Source: Bradyrhizobium sp. S69
GTDB lineage: Bacteria > Pseudomonadota > Alphaproteobacteria > Rhizobiales > Xanthobacteraceae
Assembly: GCF_009766005.1 (NCBI RefSeq)
Contig: NZ_LMUK01000027.1
Location: 167,637-231,636, forward strand
Length of the DNA stretch: 64,000 nt
Direction: 5' to 3'
The translations under genes were made by a program, and so were the position numbers. The notes under the pieces were generated by a model. That model saw nothing but the letters and a program-made list of their open reading frames with translations. It searched no databases and was not told the origin of the DNA. Positions 1 through 7,212 of the stretch are shown here, in pieces (positions within the stretch are counted from its first letter, which is position 1; each line of letters starts with the position of its first letter).

Positions 1-841
1 TGGCGTTCGGAACGGTGGCCGCGAACGGCCGCGAATGGATGGTCGGCCACACGGTTTTGTCGGCATCGCCCGCGATCACCACGACCGGCGCCTTGATAGT
101 GGCATAGCGCGGCGCTTGTTCGATCACCGCCGCCTTCAATGTCACGAGGTCCCAGGCGTTGGCGAGGAACTCGCACGGGCGCAGCAGCAGTGGCGTCGCG
201 CTGTTTTCGACAAATCCATCCGGCATGGCCTGCGGCGCGAACACGCTGCGAGCACCCGGTTCGGTCAGGAAATAGCCGAGCGGAAGCGTAATGGTATGGG
301 CCAGCAACGGACCGATCAGCGGCATGGTGATGAGCTTGTTGTACCAGCCGACGCCGCCGCGCCACGGATACGCCACCGGCGCCAGCATCACGAGACCCGC
401 GACGCGGTCGGGATAATCCAGCGCCATCTGCGCGCCCAGCGCGCCGGCCCACGAATGCACCACGAAGATCGCGCGGCCGATCCCGAGCTTTGCCAGCGCC
501 TCGTCGATCATGCGGCCCTGGATCGCCGGCGTCGAATCGGAAAGCCGCGCGCGCGAGCTCCAGCCATGGCCGGGACGATCGATCAGGATCACGCGATGGG
601 TTTTGGCGAGCAAATCGCCCAGCGGCCGCCGCATGGTTTCGAGATTTGAACTGGCCCCGTGAAGCATCACGATCGGCGGCGATGTGGTATCGCGCGGGCC
701 GATATCGAGCACATGGAGGGACGCGCCCGCGACCTCGACCATCCGGCCTTGCGCGGGATAGGCCCGCTGCACGGCAACGACACCGGTTTGCGTGATCAGC
801 GCCAGCACCGCAAGCGCCAACGCGACGACGACCAAACTCAT
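1..841 (-). CDS. alpha/beta hydrolase, C-terminal end cut by window edge
   Basis: Read on the minus strand from an ATG at 841; the frame stays open to the window edge, so about 280 residues are visible and the C-terminus, including the expected catalytic His, is missing. The first ~17 residues are hydrophobic (membrane anchor or signal). An oxyanion-type VMLHGASSN lies near residue 62. The nucleophile elbow is VVHSWAGA with Ser at about 130. PVVVIAGDADKTVWP near the visible end carries the likely acidic residue. These are established marks of the alpha/beta hydrolase fold; the substrate cannot be told. The 223 bp between it and the IS element to its right show nothing recognisable. Confidence 0.88.
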   Translation of the reverse strand, partial: MSLVVVALALAVLALITQTGVVAVQRAYPAQGRMVEVAGASLHVLDIGPRDTTSPPIVMLHGASSNLETMRRPLGDLLAKTHRVILIDRPGHGWSSRARLSDSTPAIQGRMIDEALAKLGIGRAIFVVHSWAGALGAQMALDYPDRVAGLVMLAPVAYPWRGGVGWYNKLITMPLIGPLLAHTITLPLGYFLTEPGARSVFAPQAMPDGFVENSATPLLLRPCEFLANAWDLVTLKAAVIEQAPRYATIKAPVVVIAGDADKTVWPTIHSRPFAATVPNA

Positions 842-1119
842 TTGCAATGTCCGGATGATCCTGCTGATTTTGGGCACCAACCAGCTACGGTTCTAGCGGG
901 CAAATGTTTCACCGCCAACGAATAGTGCTCACCAAAGCATGAGGGAGGGGTCAGACACAAAATCGCGAAAACAACCCCATGCAAAGTAGGACGGCGCACG
1001 AGAAAGGGCCCGGCGCCGCGACCCAACCTGATCTCAGAGCCGGTTCCGGGAATTTGGACAGGACGATAAGTGGAATTTCTGCCTGAAAGCGGCGATGATG
1101 GCCGCGAACAGGAGAGACT

Positions 1120-1428
1120 ATGAATAGACGACCGCGCCGGAACCACTCACCGGCCTTCAAGGCGAAGGTGGCGCTGGCCGCTATCAAGGGCGATCGGACG
1201 ATAGCCCAGCTGGCCGAGCATTTCGACGTTCACCCCAATCAGATCACGGCTTGGAAATCGCAGCTTGAGGGCAGCGCCTCCGATGTTTTCGGATCGGAGG
1301 GCGGGACACCGGCCACGCCCGCGGTCGATGTGAAGTCGCTGCATGCCAAGATCGGCGAGCTGACGTTGGAGAATGATTTTTTAGAAGGCGCGCTCACCAA
1401 GGCGGGATTGCTGAGCGCAAAGCGATGA
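1120..1428 (+). CDS. IS3-family transposase OrfA
   Basis: A 102-residue protein. The N-terminal part (HSPAFKAKVALAAIKGDRTIAQLAEHFDVHPNQITAWK) is the helix-turn-helix of IS3 OrfA proteins, which binds the terminal inverted repeats. Residues ~70-95 (LHAKIGELTLENDFLEGAL) form the leucine-zipper-like multimerisation helix. Its stop overlaps the OrfB start in an ATGA. The ATG at 1120 follows a GGAGAG Shine-Dalgarno at good spacing. Confidence 0.93.
   Translation: MNRRPRRNHSPAFKAKVALAAIKGDRTIAQLAEHFDVHPNQITAWKSQLEGSASDVFGSEGGTPATPAVDVKSLHAKIGELTLENDFLEGALTKAGLLSAKR
1377..1383 (+). other. -1 ribosomal frameshift heptamer of the IS3 element
   Basis: The heptamer T TTT TTA lies in phase with orfA (codons GAT TTT TTA). 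A -1 slip here enters the orfB frame, which is open from 1377 through the OrfB ATG at 1425, because the last -1 frame stop (TGA) is at 1374-1376. IS3 elements make the active OrfAB transposase by -1 frameshifting, usually on A AAA AAG; T TTT TTA is a valid but less usual slippery site. The fusion would be about 377 residues. Confidence 0.7.
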
Positions 1429-2252
1429 TCGACCGTGAACATGATCTGTCGATCACCAAGCAGGCGGAAGTTTTGAAGATCAGCCGCGGCAGCGTTTATT
1501 ATCTGCCGCGACCGGTGTCGTCCGCCGACCTCGCGATCATGCGGCATCTGGATCGACTGCACCTGGAGTTCCCCTTCGCCGGTTCGCGTATGTTGCGAGG
1601 CCTGCTGGCTTTGCAGGGGTGCAAGATCGGCCGCCGGCATGTGAAGACGCTGATGCGGAGGATGGGGATAGAGGCGCTCTATCGTCGTCCGCGCACCACG
1701 AAGCCCGAACCGGGCCACAAGATCCATCCGTATCTGCTGCGCGGCATGGAGATCACGCGTCCGAACCAGGTCTGGGCCATGGACATCACCTATATCCCGA
1801 TGGCGCACGGCTTCGTCTATCTCACCGTCGTGCTCGATTGGGCAACACGCCGTGTTCTGTCCTGGCGGTTGTCGATCACGATGGAAGCAGCCTTCTGCGT
1901 CGAGACACTGGAAGATGCTTTGGCCCGTTACGGCAAGCCGGACATCTTCAACACCGATCAGGGCTCGCAGTTCACCGGGGCGGCCTTCACCGGCCTGCTT
2001 GCCAGCCACGGCATCGCCATCAGCATGGACGGCAAAGGGGCCTGGCGGGACAACGTGTTCGTTGAGCGGCTGTGGCGCAGCGTCAAATACGAGGAGGTCT
2101 ATCTGCGCGCATACGAAACCGTCGGCGAGGCACGACATTCGATTGGCCGGTATCTCGACTTTTACAACGGACGAAGGCCCCATTCGAGTCTTGACGACAT
2201 GACCCCGGATCAAGCCTACTTCAACCCGCCGCCACTCCGCTTGGCGGCCTAA
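1425..2252 (+). CDS. IS3-family transposase OrfB (DDE integrase core)
   Basis: A 275-residue catalytic part with an HTH_21-like N-terminal region and an rve integrase core. The acidic triad is visible: D120 (WAMDITY), D178 (FNTDQGSQF) and E214 (NVFVERLWRSVKYE). The spacing of 35 residues between the last two matches the DD(35)E signature. YNGRRPHSSLDDMTPDQAY near the end is the usual IS3 tail. It starts inside the ATGA overlap with orfA and is most likely made mainly as an OrfAB fusion. Confidence 0.94.
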   Translation: MIDREHDLSITKQAEVLKISRGSVYYLPRPVSSADLAIMRHLDRLHLEFPFAGSRMLRGLLALQGCKIGRRHVKTLMRRMGIEALYRRPRTTKPEPGHKIHPYLLRGMEITRPNQVWAMDITYIPMAHGFVYLTVVLDWATRRVLSWRLSITMEAAFCVETLEDALARYGKPDIFNTDQGSQFTGAAFTGLLASHGIAISMDGKGAWRDNVFVERLWRSVKYEEVYLRAYETVGEARHSIGRYLDFYNGRRPHSSLDDMTPDQAYFNPPPLRLAA

Positions 2253-2361
2253 CCCCGGCAGAGGCTCCACTTATCGACGCGGAGATTTTGTTCAGATAAA
2301 CGAGACCAGCTCACTCACCCGGCCCAAGCGGGATGAGATGAGGTTCGATCACCGGCCAAGC

Positions 2362-2443
2362 CGTCATTGCGAGGAGCGATAGCGACGAAGCAATCCAGTC
2401 TTGCTTTTTGGTTCTGGATTGCTTCGCTTCGCTCGCAATGACG
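2362..2443. repeat. dispersed palindromic repeat
   Basis: An imperfect 82-bp inverted repeat: CGTCATTGCGAGGAGCG at the left and its counterpart CGCTTCGCTCGCAATGACG at the right, with GAAGCAATCCAG / CTGGATTGCTTC as inner arms. This 'bad neighbour to gene ends' palindrome is a family I recall as common in Bradyrhizobium intergenic DNA. It lies between the IS element and the 3' end of the next minus-strand gene, where it could act as an mRNA 3' hairpin. Confidence 0.75.
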
Positions 2444-2479
2444 ATTCAACCTGACCTCATCCTGCTTTAGCCCAATCGC

Positions 2480-3214
2480 TCAGGTGCTCAATCCCAACCG
2501 TCCCAGCCCCGGCAGCTTGAGCGCCGGCCGCCGCAGATCGATGCCGAACACCGCGCCGAGAAGGTTGATTTCGATGCCTTCGACCCAACCGATGGTCAGG
2601 CCGAGATAGCCGCCGAGCGAGATGCGAAAGCCGGTTCCTGACGGGGTCCGGCCAAACATCTCGCTGTCGTATGGAAAATCCTTGCCGATCGCGGTCGGCG
2701 GCAGGGCGGCACGCAATTCCGGAACCGCCGCGAGCACCGCGGTGACGAACGTATTGGAATTCGGCCCCGGCCAGGCGCGATAATCGCCATAGCTTCGCCA
2801 TTCATAGCCCTCGACCGCGGTGCGGATTTTCGGGACCATATTGGCCGCGGCCGCGCCGTCGGCGCTCGCAATGGTTTGCGGCGCCACGCCGAACCATCGC
2901 CCATCGGGCGCAAAACCGTTGACGCGGATCGGCTCGCCCCAGGCCGTATAGTCATAGCGGGTGTAGTTCGGCGCGTGCGCCTCCTTGACCACGATCCAGC
3001 AATGCACCGCGAAGATTCCGCGCCAGCGCACCGTTCGCGCGGCATAAATCCGCACCAGCGCATCCGGATGTTCGGCGGGTGTCGGCAACAGACCGGCGCT
3101 GGAGCGGTCGGCCGTCTGCCAATTGCCTTGGCGATCCCCTAACAGATATTTCGTGGCCGAAAGGGTGATCGGCGCGACCAGCAATAACAGCAGGATTATC
3201 AACGCTTTTCTCAA
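2480..3214 (-). CDS. DUF3750 family protein, exported or membrane-anchored
   Basis: A 244-residue protein beginning at a TTG codon (no in-frame ATG fits as well). Residues ~3-20 (KALIILLLLLVAPITLSA) form a signal peptide or anchor. The body contains HPDALVRIYAARTVRWRGIFAVHCWIVVKEA and YDYTAWGEPIRVNG, which I recognise as the DUF3750 family; its biochemical role is unknown. WPGPNSNTFV near residue 155 is a conserved-looking motif reminiscent of papain-like or NlpC-like 'NS' motifs, which is only a suggestion. It stands alone, without an obvious operon. Confidence 0.82.
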   Translation of the reverse strand: MRKALIILLLLLVAPITLSATKYLLGDRQGNWQTADRSSAGLLPTPAEHPDALVRIYAARTVRWRGIFAVHCWIVVKEAHAPNYTRYDYTAWGEPIRVNGFAPDGRWFGVAPQTIASADGAAAANMVPKIRTAVEGYEWRSYGDYRAWPGPNSNTFVTAVLAAVPELRAALPPTAIGKDFPYDSEMFGRTPSGTGFRISLGGYLGLTIGWVEGIEINLLGAVFGIDLRRPALKLPGLGRLGLST

Positions 3215-3307
3215 CCGCCGGAACTCGTTCGACGGGCGTTTTCACGCGAGCCGTCACTGGCCGCTTCATATAGACGCCGCCCGCGCTTTTGCCATGTGAC
3301 GCACAGA

Positions 3308-3408
3308 GCGTTTTCCAGCGAAGTGGACACCGGTTCGCGCTAAGAAAACGCGTCAAAACAAAAGACTAGAGCCCCGTTCCGATTCCATCGGAACGGAAAA
3401 GGCTCTAG
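3308..3408. repeat. two adjacent palindromic repeats
   Basis: In the 315-bp gap between genes sit two palindromes. The first (3308-3351) pairs GCGTTTTC with GAAAACGC around an ACCGGTTC centre. The second (3367-3408) pairs TAGAGCC with GGCTCTA and CCGTTCCGAT with ATCGGAACGG. Both resemble short palindromes scattered through Bradyrhizobium genomes. The second would form a strong hairpin in RNA. Nothing else is seen in the gap. Confidence 0.65.
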
Positions 3409-3529
3409 ACGCCGCCAAAATCGCTCTTCTTCAACGTTGTCCACGCTATCCACAGGAACCCGGAACGGGTGTCACGATTAGTCCACGATTGTTGCTGGAT
3501 ACTCCAAAGCAGCATGTGGGGAGAGTTTG

Positions 3530-3712
3530 ATGACGTTCAGAGCGAACGAAATTGCCATCGATGAAATTGTCGCCAGTTGTGACGGCGATGTCCGCGGTGC
3601 GCTGAAGGCCTTGCTGCTGGTCAACGAACAGCTCGAGGCTGAAATCGCACGGCTTTATGCGGCGGTGACCCGCAGCGGTCCCTTCGAACGGGGCGGCAGC
3701 GCCCTGCATTAG
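3530..3712 (+). CDS. small conserved-looking hypothetical protein
   Basis: A 60-residue acidic alpha-helical protein beginning MTFRANEIAIDEIVASCDGDVRGALKALLLVNEQLEAEIARLYAAV. The ATG at 3530 is preferred over a TTG three bases upstream because GGGGAGAG lies at proper spacing. The middle is likely a long amphipathic helix; there is no signal peptide. I recall similar small proteins in Bradyrhizobium and Rhodopseudomonas but know no function. It converges with the TPR protein gene. Confidence 0.7.
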   Translation: MTFRANEIAIDEIVASCDGDVRGALKALLLVNEQLEAEIARLYAAVTRSGPFERGGSALH

Positions 3713-3735
3713 AGCCTTTTGTAGATATCGCGGCG

Positions 3736-4389
3736 TTAGATATCGCGGCCTTCGACTTTCTCGGTCAGCGTCTTGACCAGCTCCGGCACCTTTTCGAGGT
3801 ACGGATTGACGGCCAGCGCCTTGCGGAACGCCTCGAGCGCGCGCTTGTCGTCGCCCAGGTCCTGCATGATCATGCCGAGCCCCGCCAGCGCCCCGAAATG
3901 ACGGGGTTCGCGGACCAGCACCTGCTCGATATCCTCGAGCGAATGGGTGTAATCGCTTTGCAGATAATACACCGTCGCCCGCCGGTTCCAGGCTTCGACG
4001 TAATCCGGACGCAGCTTGACGACGGCATCGAGCAGCTTGAGCGCGACGTCCATCTTCTGGGCATCCATCGCAGCCTTGGCGCGCACCATCAGCAAGGCCG
4101 CGGTATCGCTCGGCGTCTGCATCCATAGCGCCCAGATCCGAGCCTCGACGTGCTTGGCGCTGGCCTCATCGGGTGCCGCCTTCAGCGCGCCGAACAGGAA
4201 ATCCAGCCCACGGGTGCGATCGGGACCAACTTTCGGCAGCTTGCCCGGGGCTTCCGGCAATTTCTTCTGCTGTTTGGCAGGCGCGGTGCCGGTATCCTGT
4301 GCCGACGCCGCCCACGGCGCGGCGGCGATGACCGCGGCAAGCAGGATCACGAATCGAGCGCCATGCGCGCCGGGGAATCTCAATGCCAT
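3736..4389 (-). CDS. tetratricopeptide-repeat periplasmic protein
   Basis: A 217-residue protein with an N-terminal signal peptide ending near AASAQ (~residue 31), so likely periplasmic. After a proline/lysine linker come helix pairs of TPR type: residues ~85-185 contain AALLMVRAKAAMDAQKMDVALKLLDAVVKLRPDYVEAWNRRATVYYL and the following repeats with ALAGLGMIMQDLGDDKRALEAFRKALAVNPY. TPRs mediate protein-protein contacts; the partner is unknown. I prefer the ATG at 4389 to the upstream TTG, though neither has a clear Shine-Dalgarno. Confidence 0.88.
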   Translation of the reverse strand: MALRFPGAHGARFVILLAAVIAAAPWAASAQDTGTAPAKQQKKLPEAPGKLPKVGPDRTRGLDFLFGALKAAPDEASAKHVEARIWALWMQTPSDTAALLMVRAKAAMDAQKMDVALKLLDAVVKLRPDYVEAWNRRATVYYLQSDYTHSLEDIEQVLVREPRHFGALAGLGMIMQDLGDDKRALEAFRKALAVNPYLEKVPELVKTLTEKVEGRDI

Positions 4390-4474
4390 CGCCAAAGTCT
4401 AGACGTGGCAAAACCATCTTGCAAAGCAGCAAGACGTGAAGAGCAGGGATTTTTTAAAGCCGATCGCGTCGCAG

Positions 4475-4523
4475 GAGCATGATCCGGAAAAGTGGAAACC
4501 GGTTTTCCGAAAAGATCATGCTC
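4475..4523. repeat. 49-bp near-perfect palindrome
   Basis: GAGCATGATC at the left pairs with GATCATGCTC at the right, and the inner arms CGGAAAA / TTTTCCG also pair, around an AACCGGTT centre. It lies 3' of rpmJ and upstream of the TPR gene. I recognise it as a dispersed alphaproteobacterial palindrome, not a gene. It may shape mRNA ends; it lacks the T run of an intrinsic terminator. Confidence 0.75.
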
Positions 4524-4560
4524 AAACAATAACCAAGACCAAGACCGGGCCCGAGCGAAC

Positions 4561-4686
4561 TCAGCCCTGGCGCGCCTTGAACCGGCGCTGGACCTTGTTG
4601 ATCACGTAAACCCGGCCCTTGCGGCGGACCAGACGGTTGTTGCGATGGCGACCACGCAGCGATTTCAGCGAGTTACGGACCTTCAT
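4561..4686 (-). CDS. rpmJ: 50S ribosomal protein L36, zinc-free type
   Basis: A 41-residue basic protein, [20 protein letters not shown] followed by [21 protein letters not shown], which is the alphaproteobacterial L36. The four zinc ligands (CxxC...CxxxxH) of the other L36 type are absent, the so-called C-minus form, normal in this group. The ATG at 4686 follows AGGATGTCCC (Shine-Dalgarno). An upstream in-frame start at 4749 gives a 21-residue extension with no homology and is rejected. L36 is the smallest 50S protein and helps stabilise 23S rRNA folding. Confidence 0.97.
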   Translation of the reverse strand: MKVRNSLKSLRGRHRNNRLVRRKGRVYVINKVQRRFKARQG

Positions 4687-5060
4687 GGGACATCCTGATG
4701 CTTCGAAAGGCCGTGACGAAAGGCCGAAACTGGGAGCCGAAAGTGGCAAATGGGATCAATCCCGCCAGCGGATTCCGCCCGGGACGGCCGGTTTCTAGGC
4801 CATCGAGAGGGTAAATGTCAATCCGGCACTGGGGGGCTCAAGCCCCCTGAATCGAGGCCACGTTCGGGTGCCTTGATCAGGAATCGCGAGATCTTTTAGT
4901 GGCTTAAAGCCTATTTCCGGATTCCGCGCTGACCGTCACACAGGACAAGGCTTGGCCGGGCGCGACGCCGGCAGTCGCGAACAGCCCACCGACGACTAAC
5001 GTCGGGGCCATGCGGTCGCCAAGGAAACACGCTTGAGGGTGGGCACCGGAATCAGCTCAT
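4687..5060. other. intergenic DNA without a recognisable gene
   Basis: The rpmJ promoter region followed by DNA in which I see no coding frame. A GC-rich hairpin (GGGGGCT-CA-AGCCCCC, 4832-4847) and scattered short inverted repeats are present. Confidence 0.6.
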
Positions 5061-5202
5061 AGCTCGCAGGATCGGTTGAGCTCTTGCGAAACCCATCACA
5101 TCGCGCGCGAGAGTGAGATTGGTCCGCCGCGACAGCTTCTTTGTGCAATTACTCCCAGCGCTAAATGATGGTATCGCTTCGCTCAACCCATCCTACGAGC
5201 TG
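5061..5202. repeat. ~140-bp repeat with inverted ends, copy 1
   Basis: Begins AGCTCGCAGGATCGGTTGAG and ends with the roughly complementary CTCAACCCATCCTACGAGCT. The interior (CTTGCGAAACCCATC, then ...TGATGGTATCGCTTCGCT) matches copy 2 at 5390-5527. The two copies flank the small zinc-ribbon gene at 5204-5365. The form resembles a MITE; no transposase of its own is seen. Confidence 0.75.
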
Positions 5203-5203
5203 C

Positions 5204-5365
5204 TTATGGAGAAAACCAAGAAGCAATTCGTAGTTTGAGGCGCCGGAAATAATCCTTAATCCACACCACCTGACACTCGCCACAGAAAATCAAATCCTGT
5301 CCATACACCGCCTCAGGATGGAAATATTCCTTCCCGCACAGTGGGCATTTGACTTTCTGGCCCAT
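5204..5365 (-). CDS. small zinc-ribbon-like protein
   Basis: A 53-residue frame read from ATG at 5365: MGQKVKCPLCGKEYFHPEAV continuing to DLIFCGECQVVWIKDYFRRLKLR. Two CxxC knuckles (CPLC at 7-10 and CGEC at 28-31) form a probable zinc ribbon, followed by a basic tail. Nucleic-acid binding is possible; the family is not recognised. The ribosome-binding site is weak. It lies exactly between two copies of the 140-bp repeat and ends one base from copy 1, which suggests transfer as a cassette or an association with the repeat. Confidence 0.55.
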   Translation of the reverse strand: MGQKVKCPLCGKEYFHPEAVYGQDLIFCGECQVVWIKDYFRRLKLRIASWFSP

Positions 5366-5389
5366 GGAGCGTGCCTGCTTTTAGCGCTT

Positions 5390-5527
5390 AGCTCGTAGGA
5401 TGGGTTGAGTTCTTGCGAAACCCATCGCATCGCTCACGAGATTGATCTGTTGCAACAGCTTTCTTTGCACGACCACTCCCACCGCGAATGATGGGTATCG
5501 CTTCGCTCCACCCATCCTACGGGCTGC
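5390..5527. repeat. ~140-bp repeat with inverted ends, copy 2
   Basis: Starts AGCTCGTAGGATGGGTTGAG and ends CTCCACCCATCCTACGGGCT, i.e. complementary ends, with the same interior as copy 1. A short degenerate piece of the same family (GGGCATCGCTTCGCTACCCATCC) is visible at about 7792-7815. Confidence 0.75.
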
Positions 5528-5655
5528 GAGATTGAGAGGAAAGGCCCGGCAACCAACATCGGGCCTTCATCGCAAATTAACGAGAAATCGACATCGCTCC
5601 GCATTTGCGCGCGGTCTTAATCGAACGATTGCAGTCGGCGTTGGATGGTTCTCTC

Positions 5656-6024
5656 TCAATGAGAACGTGATCCATGCCATTCGACAATAGCCAAATCAAC
5701 GAAGACGGAGAACAGTGCGAATACTCCGCCCAATCGTTCGCGGTCAGCCGCGAAGCTCAGCGCCAGCCGCATCGGCACGCGGTCGAAGATGCGGAACGTC
5801 GCAATCTGCTCGCCGACGCGCGCCGGTTGGCCACAGAAGTCCGCGAGCAGATAGACTTGCTGCTGATCAGTGCGGAGGAAGTAGAAGACCACGCCATCGC
5901 TGCCCACCAGCGACGTATCCAGGAGCATGCGGAACGGCTCACCACCAAGCGTGGGCCTGGAGCGATCCTGCCGCCACACCACACGGCAAAGATACTGCTG
6001 TTTCCGACGCGGCGTTAAGCTCAC
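5656..6024 (-). CDS. hypothetical protein, possibly a truncated remnant
   Basis: A 122-residue frame from a GTG at 6024. The stretch FRMLLDTSLVGSDGVVFYFLRTDQQQVYLLADFCGQPARVGEQIATFRIFDRVPM has the composition and codon bias of a real protein (mostly C or G third bases), but I recognise no family. The GTG lies inside a MITE-like repeat (6021-6082) and no Shine-Dalgarno precedes it, so the original 5' end may have been lost when the repeat inserted. A plus-strand frame (5674-6018) competes; I favour the minus strand for its balanced hydrophobic content. Confidence 0.35.
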   Translation of the reverse strand: MSLTPRRKQQYLCRVVWRQDRSRPTLGGEPFRMLLDTSLVGSDGVVFYFLRTDQQQVYLLADFCGQPARVGEQIATFRIFDRVPMRLALSFAADRERLGGVFALFSVFVDLAIVEWHGSRSH

Positions 6025-6082
6025 GGTGGGAGTGCACTAAATTACTCGACGCCGACGCGTCTCCATCAAGGCGCCGCGCTGG
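6021..6082 (+). repeat. MITE-like repeat, left part only
   Basis: About 62 bp nearly identical to the left two thirds of the complete element at 7689-7780 (shared core AGTGCACTAAATTACTCGAC and onward to GGCGCCGCGCTG). The right end with the matching inverted repeat is missing, so this is a decayed copy. With the complete copy it brackets the TIR operon in direct orientation. Confidence 0.8.
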
Positions 6083-6188
6083 CTACAAACCACCTGATGG
6101 ACGACCAACAAGCCCAGTTCGACGCCAAAACCCTCGCGGCCGTGATGGACAGTCAAGAGGTGGCTCTGGTGCCGCCGCCTGTGGTCCG

Positions 6189-7007
6189 TTAGCGTCTAAA
6201 TTCGCCGACCTTCATCCAGTCGGTGCCTGTCGTATTCACCTTGAAGCCCATCGATCGCAAGCGCTGTGCAAAATCGTTACGGCTTGCTGGACCGCCATCC
6301 AGGCGCAGAAGGTGCATGCCGTCGATGTCGCTAATCTGGCGCATCTTCCCGATTTGCACCAGCAGCGTTTTCTTGGGGTGGGCGCCTAACGCCAGGCCAG
6401 CTTCGAAGAGGACATTGGGCCTAGCCTGGTCAGAAAGCTTGCCGAGAGTTGTCTTTTCGCCGCGCCCGCAGAACTTCGCTTTGAGCTTGGCCTGCTCATC
6501 TGGTGAGAACATCACGATGATGGCCTGGGCGCGCTTCATCATCGTGTTGATCGTTCGCCCGATGTTGGGATTCGCGCCGCCTCCGGCCTGATGGATAGCC
6601 TGATTCCATTCAAGGGGATTGAGCCCAAATCTGAGCAACAGGTCGAACATCGAATTTCTGAGCTTTTCGTCCCGCCCGTGTACAACGAACACCGAGTTGT
6701 TCTTCGTCGTCTTCACTGGACGCACAGGTACCGGCGCAGTTTTCCGCGGCATGGACTGAGGCGCTGACTGGGCAGGCGGGGTATGGACAGGGGCATGAGA
6801 ACCGGCATTGCGCATTTCGGCGCGATCTTCGGGTGTGGCGTAACGCGCATAGTTGACGTCAGCGTCTCGTGCAACGAGCAGTGAGGCGACATGGCTTTCG
6901 ACATTGGAATCATGAGCGCGTTTCTGAATGATCGCGTAAACCCGCTTAGGGCCTACCTTCATCTTCTTCGCGAGTTTCGCCAACAGGTCAGGATTGATCT
7001 TGGGCAT
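6189..7007 (-). CDS. TIR-like (PF10137-type) protein, candidate defence effector
   Basis: A 272-residue protein from ATG at 7007, one base after the stop of the upstream gene (coupled translation). Residues 1-66 (INPDLLAKLAKKMKVGPKRVYAIIQKR...) look like a small helical, possibly DNA-binding, domain. Residues 67-104 are a Pro-rich linker. Residues 105-258 are the TIR-like domain: VFVVHGRD at 106-113, an AIIVMFSPDEQ strand at ~162-171, PNVLFEAG at 197-204 with E202 where the family has its catalytic Glu, and SDIDG at 226-230. PF10137 relatives include the Cap12 and PycTIR NAD-degrading effectors of CBASS and Pycsar. No cyclase gene adjoins it here, so the trigger is unknown. NADase activity is inference from family. 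Confidence 0.8.
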   Translation of the reverse strand: MPKINPDLLAKLAKKMKVGPKRVYAIIQKRAHDSNVESHVASLLVARDADVNYARYATPEDRAEMRNAGSHAPVHTPPAQSAPQSMPRKTAPVPVRPVKTTKNNSVFVVHGRDEKLRNSMFDLLLRFGLNPLEWNQAIHQAGGGANPNIGRTINTMMKRAQAIIVMFSPDEQAKLKAKFCGRGEKTTLGKLSDQARPNVLFEAGLALGAHPKKTLLVQIGKMRQISDIDGMHLLRLDGGPASRNDFAQRLRSMGFKVNTTGTDWMKVGEFRR

Positions 7008-7008
7008 T

Positions 7009-7212
7009 TCAACCTTTGCGGCTCTTCGCGACGTTCGCAAAATTCGGCCCAACATCAAGGAGGCCGCCGATCGTCGGCGAGTCGAAGCCTGCGCCCAAAA
7101 GCCGGCGTGCGGCTTCCTCTTTTTCCATGTCGATCGTGGCGTAGATTGCCGCTACCCGCGCAAGCTTTTCCATCGGCTCCAGAGGCTCACCTTTTGCCTT
7201 TTTTTTTGCCAC
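7009..7212 (-). CDS. small sigma-region-4-like HTH protein (second of the TIR operon)
   Basis: A 67-residue protein from a GTG at 7212 preceded by AAAGGAG. After a Lys-rich start, residues ~14-65 (MEKLARVAAIYATIDMEKEEAARRLLGAGFDSPTIGGLLDVGPNFANVAKSRKG) match the outline of small sigma-70 region-4-like HTH proteins, in which the recognition part usually reads like AELLGTTPNTV. Here it is altered (GGLLDVGPNFANV), so DNA contacts may differ. It overlaps the end of the gene upstream by 26 bp and ends one base before the TIR gene. The 5' end contains a run of nine A. Confidence 0.65.
   Translation of the reverse strand: MAKKKAKGEPLEPMEKLARVAAIYATIDMEKEEAARRLLGAGFDSPTIGGLLDVGPNFANVAKSRKG

Larger units (their letters stand above)
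1065..2275 (+). mobile_element. IS3-family insertion sequence, complete
   Basis: A 1211-bp element with the two overlapping transposase frames typical of IS3. Its ends are imperfect inverted repeats: GATAAGTGGAATTTCTGCC at 1065-1083 against the complement of 2257-2275, differing at three positions. The bases directly outside are GAC on both sides (1062-1064 and 2276-2278), which fits the 3-bp target duplication of this family. Exact ends are inferred from the repeat and duplication. The intact frames suggest a recent or still functional copy. Confidence 0.85.

Noticed and set aside
838..1146. 102-codon minus-strand frame between the hydrolase and the IS element
   Set aside because: It crosses the IS end and orfA start, has no family and no ribosome-binding site.
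5061..5527. CRISPR-like look of repeated blocks around 5-5.5 kb
   Set aside because: Only two long copies with inverted ends, no short regularly spaced repeats and no cas genes; they are dispersed repeats.
5674..6018. plus-strand 114-codon frame opposite the hypothetical at 5656-6024
   Set aside because: Composition is dominated by Arg, Glu, His and Gln as expected for an antisense shadow; the minus-strand frame looks more protein-like.
6097..6192. 31-codon plus-strand frame (MDDQQAQFDAKTLAAVMDSQ...) beside the TIR gene end
   Set aside because: It has fair composition but no ribosome-binding site, starts next to the truncated MITE-like repeat and overlaps the TIR gene's 3' end. It may be the tail of a lost gene; not enough evidence to call it.
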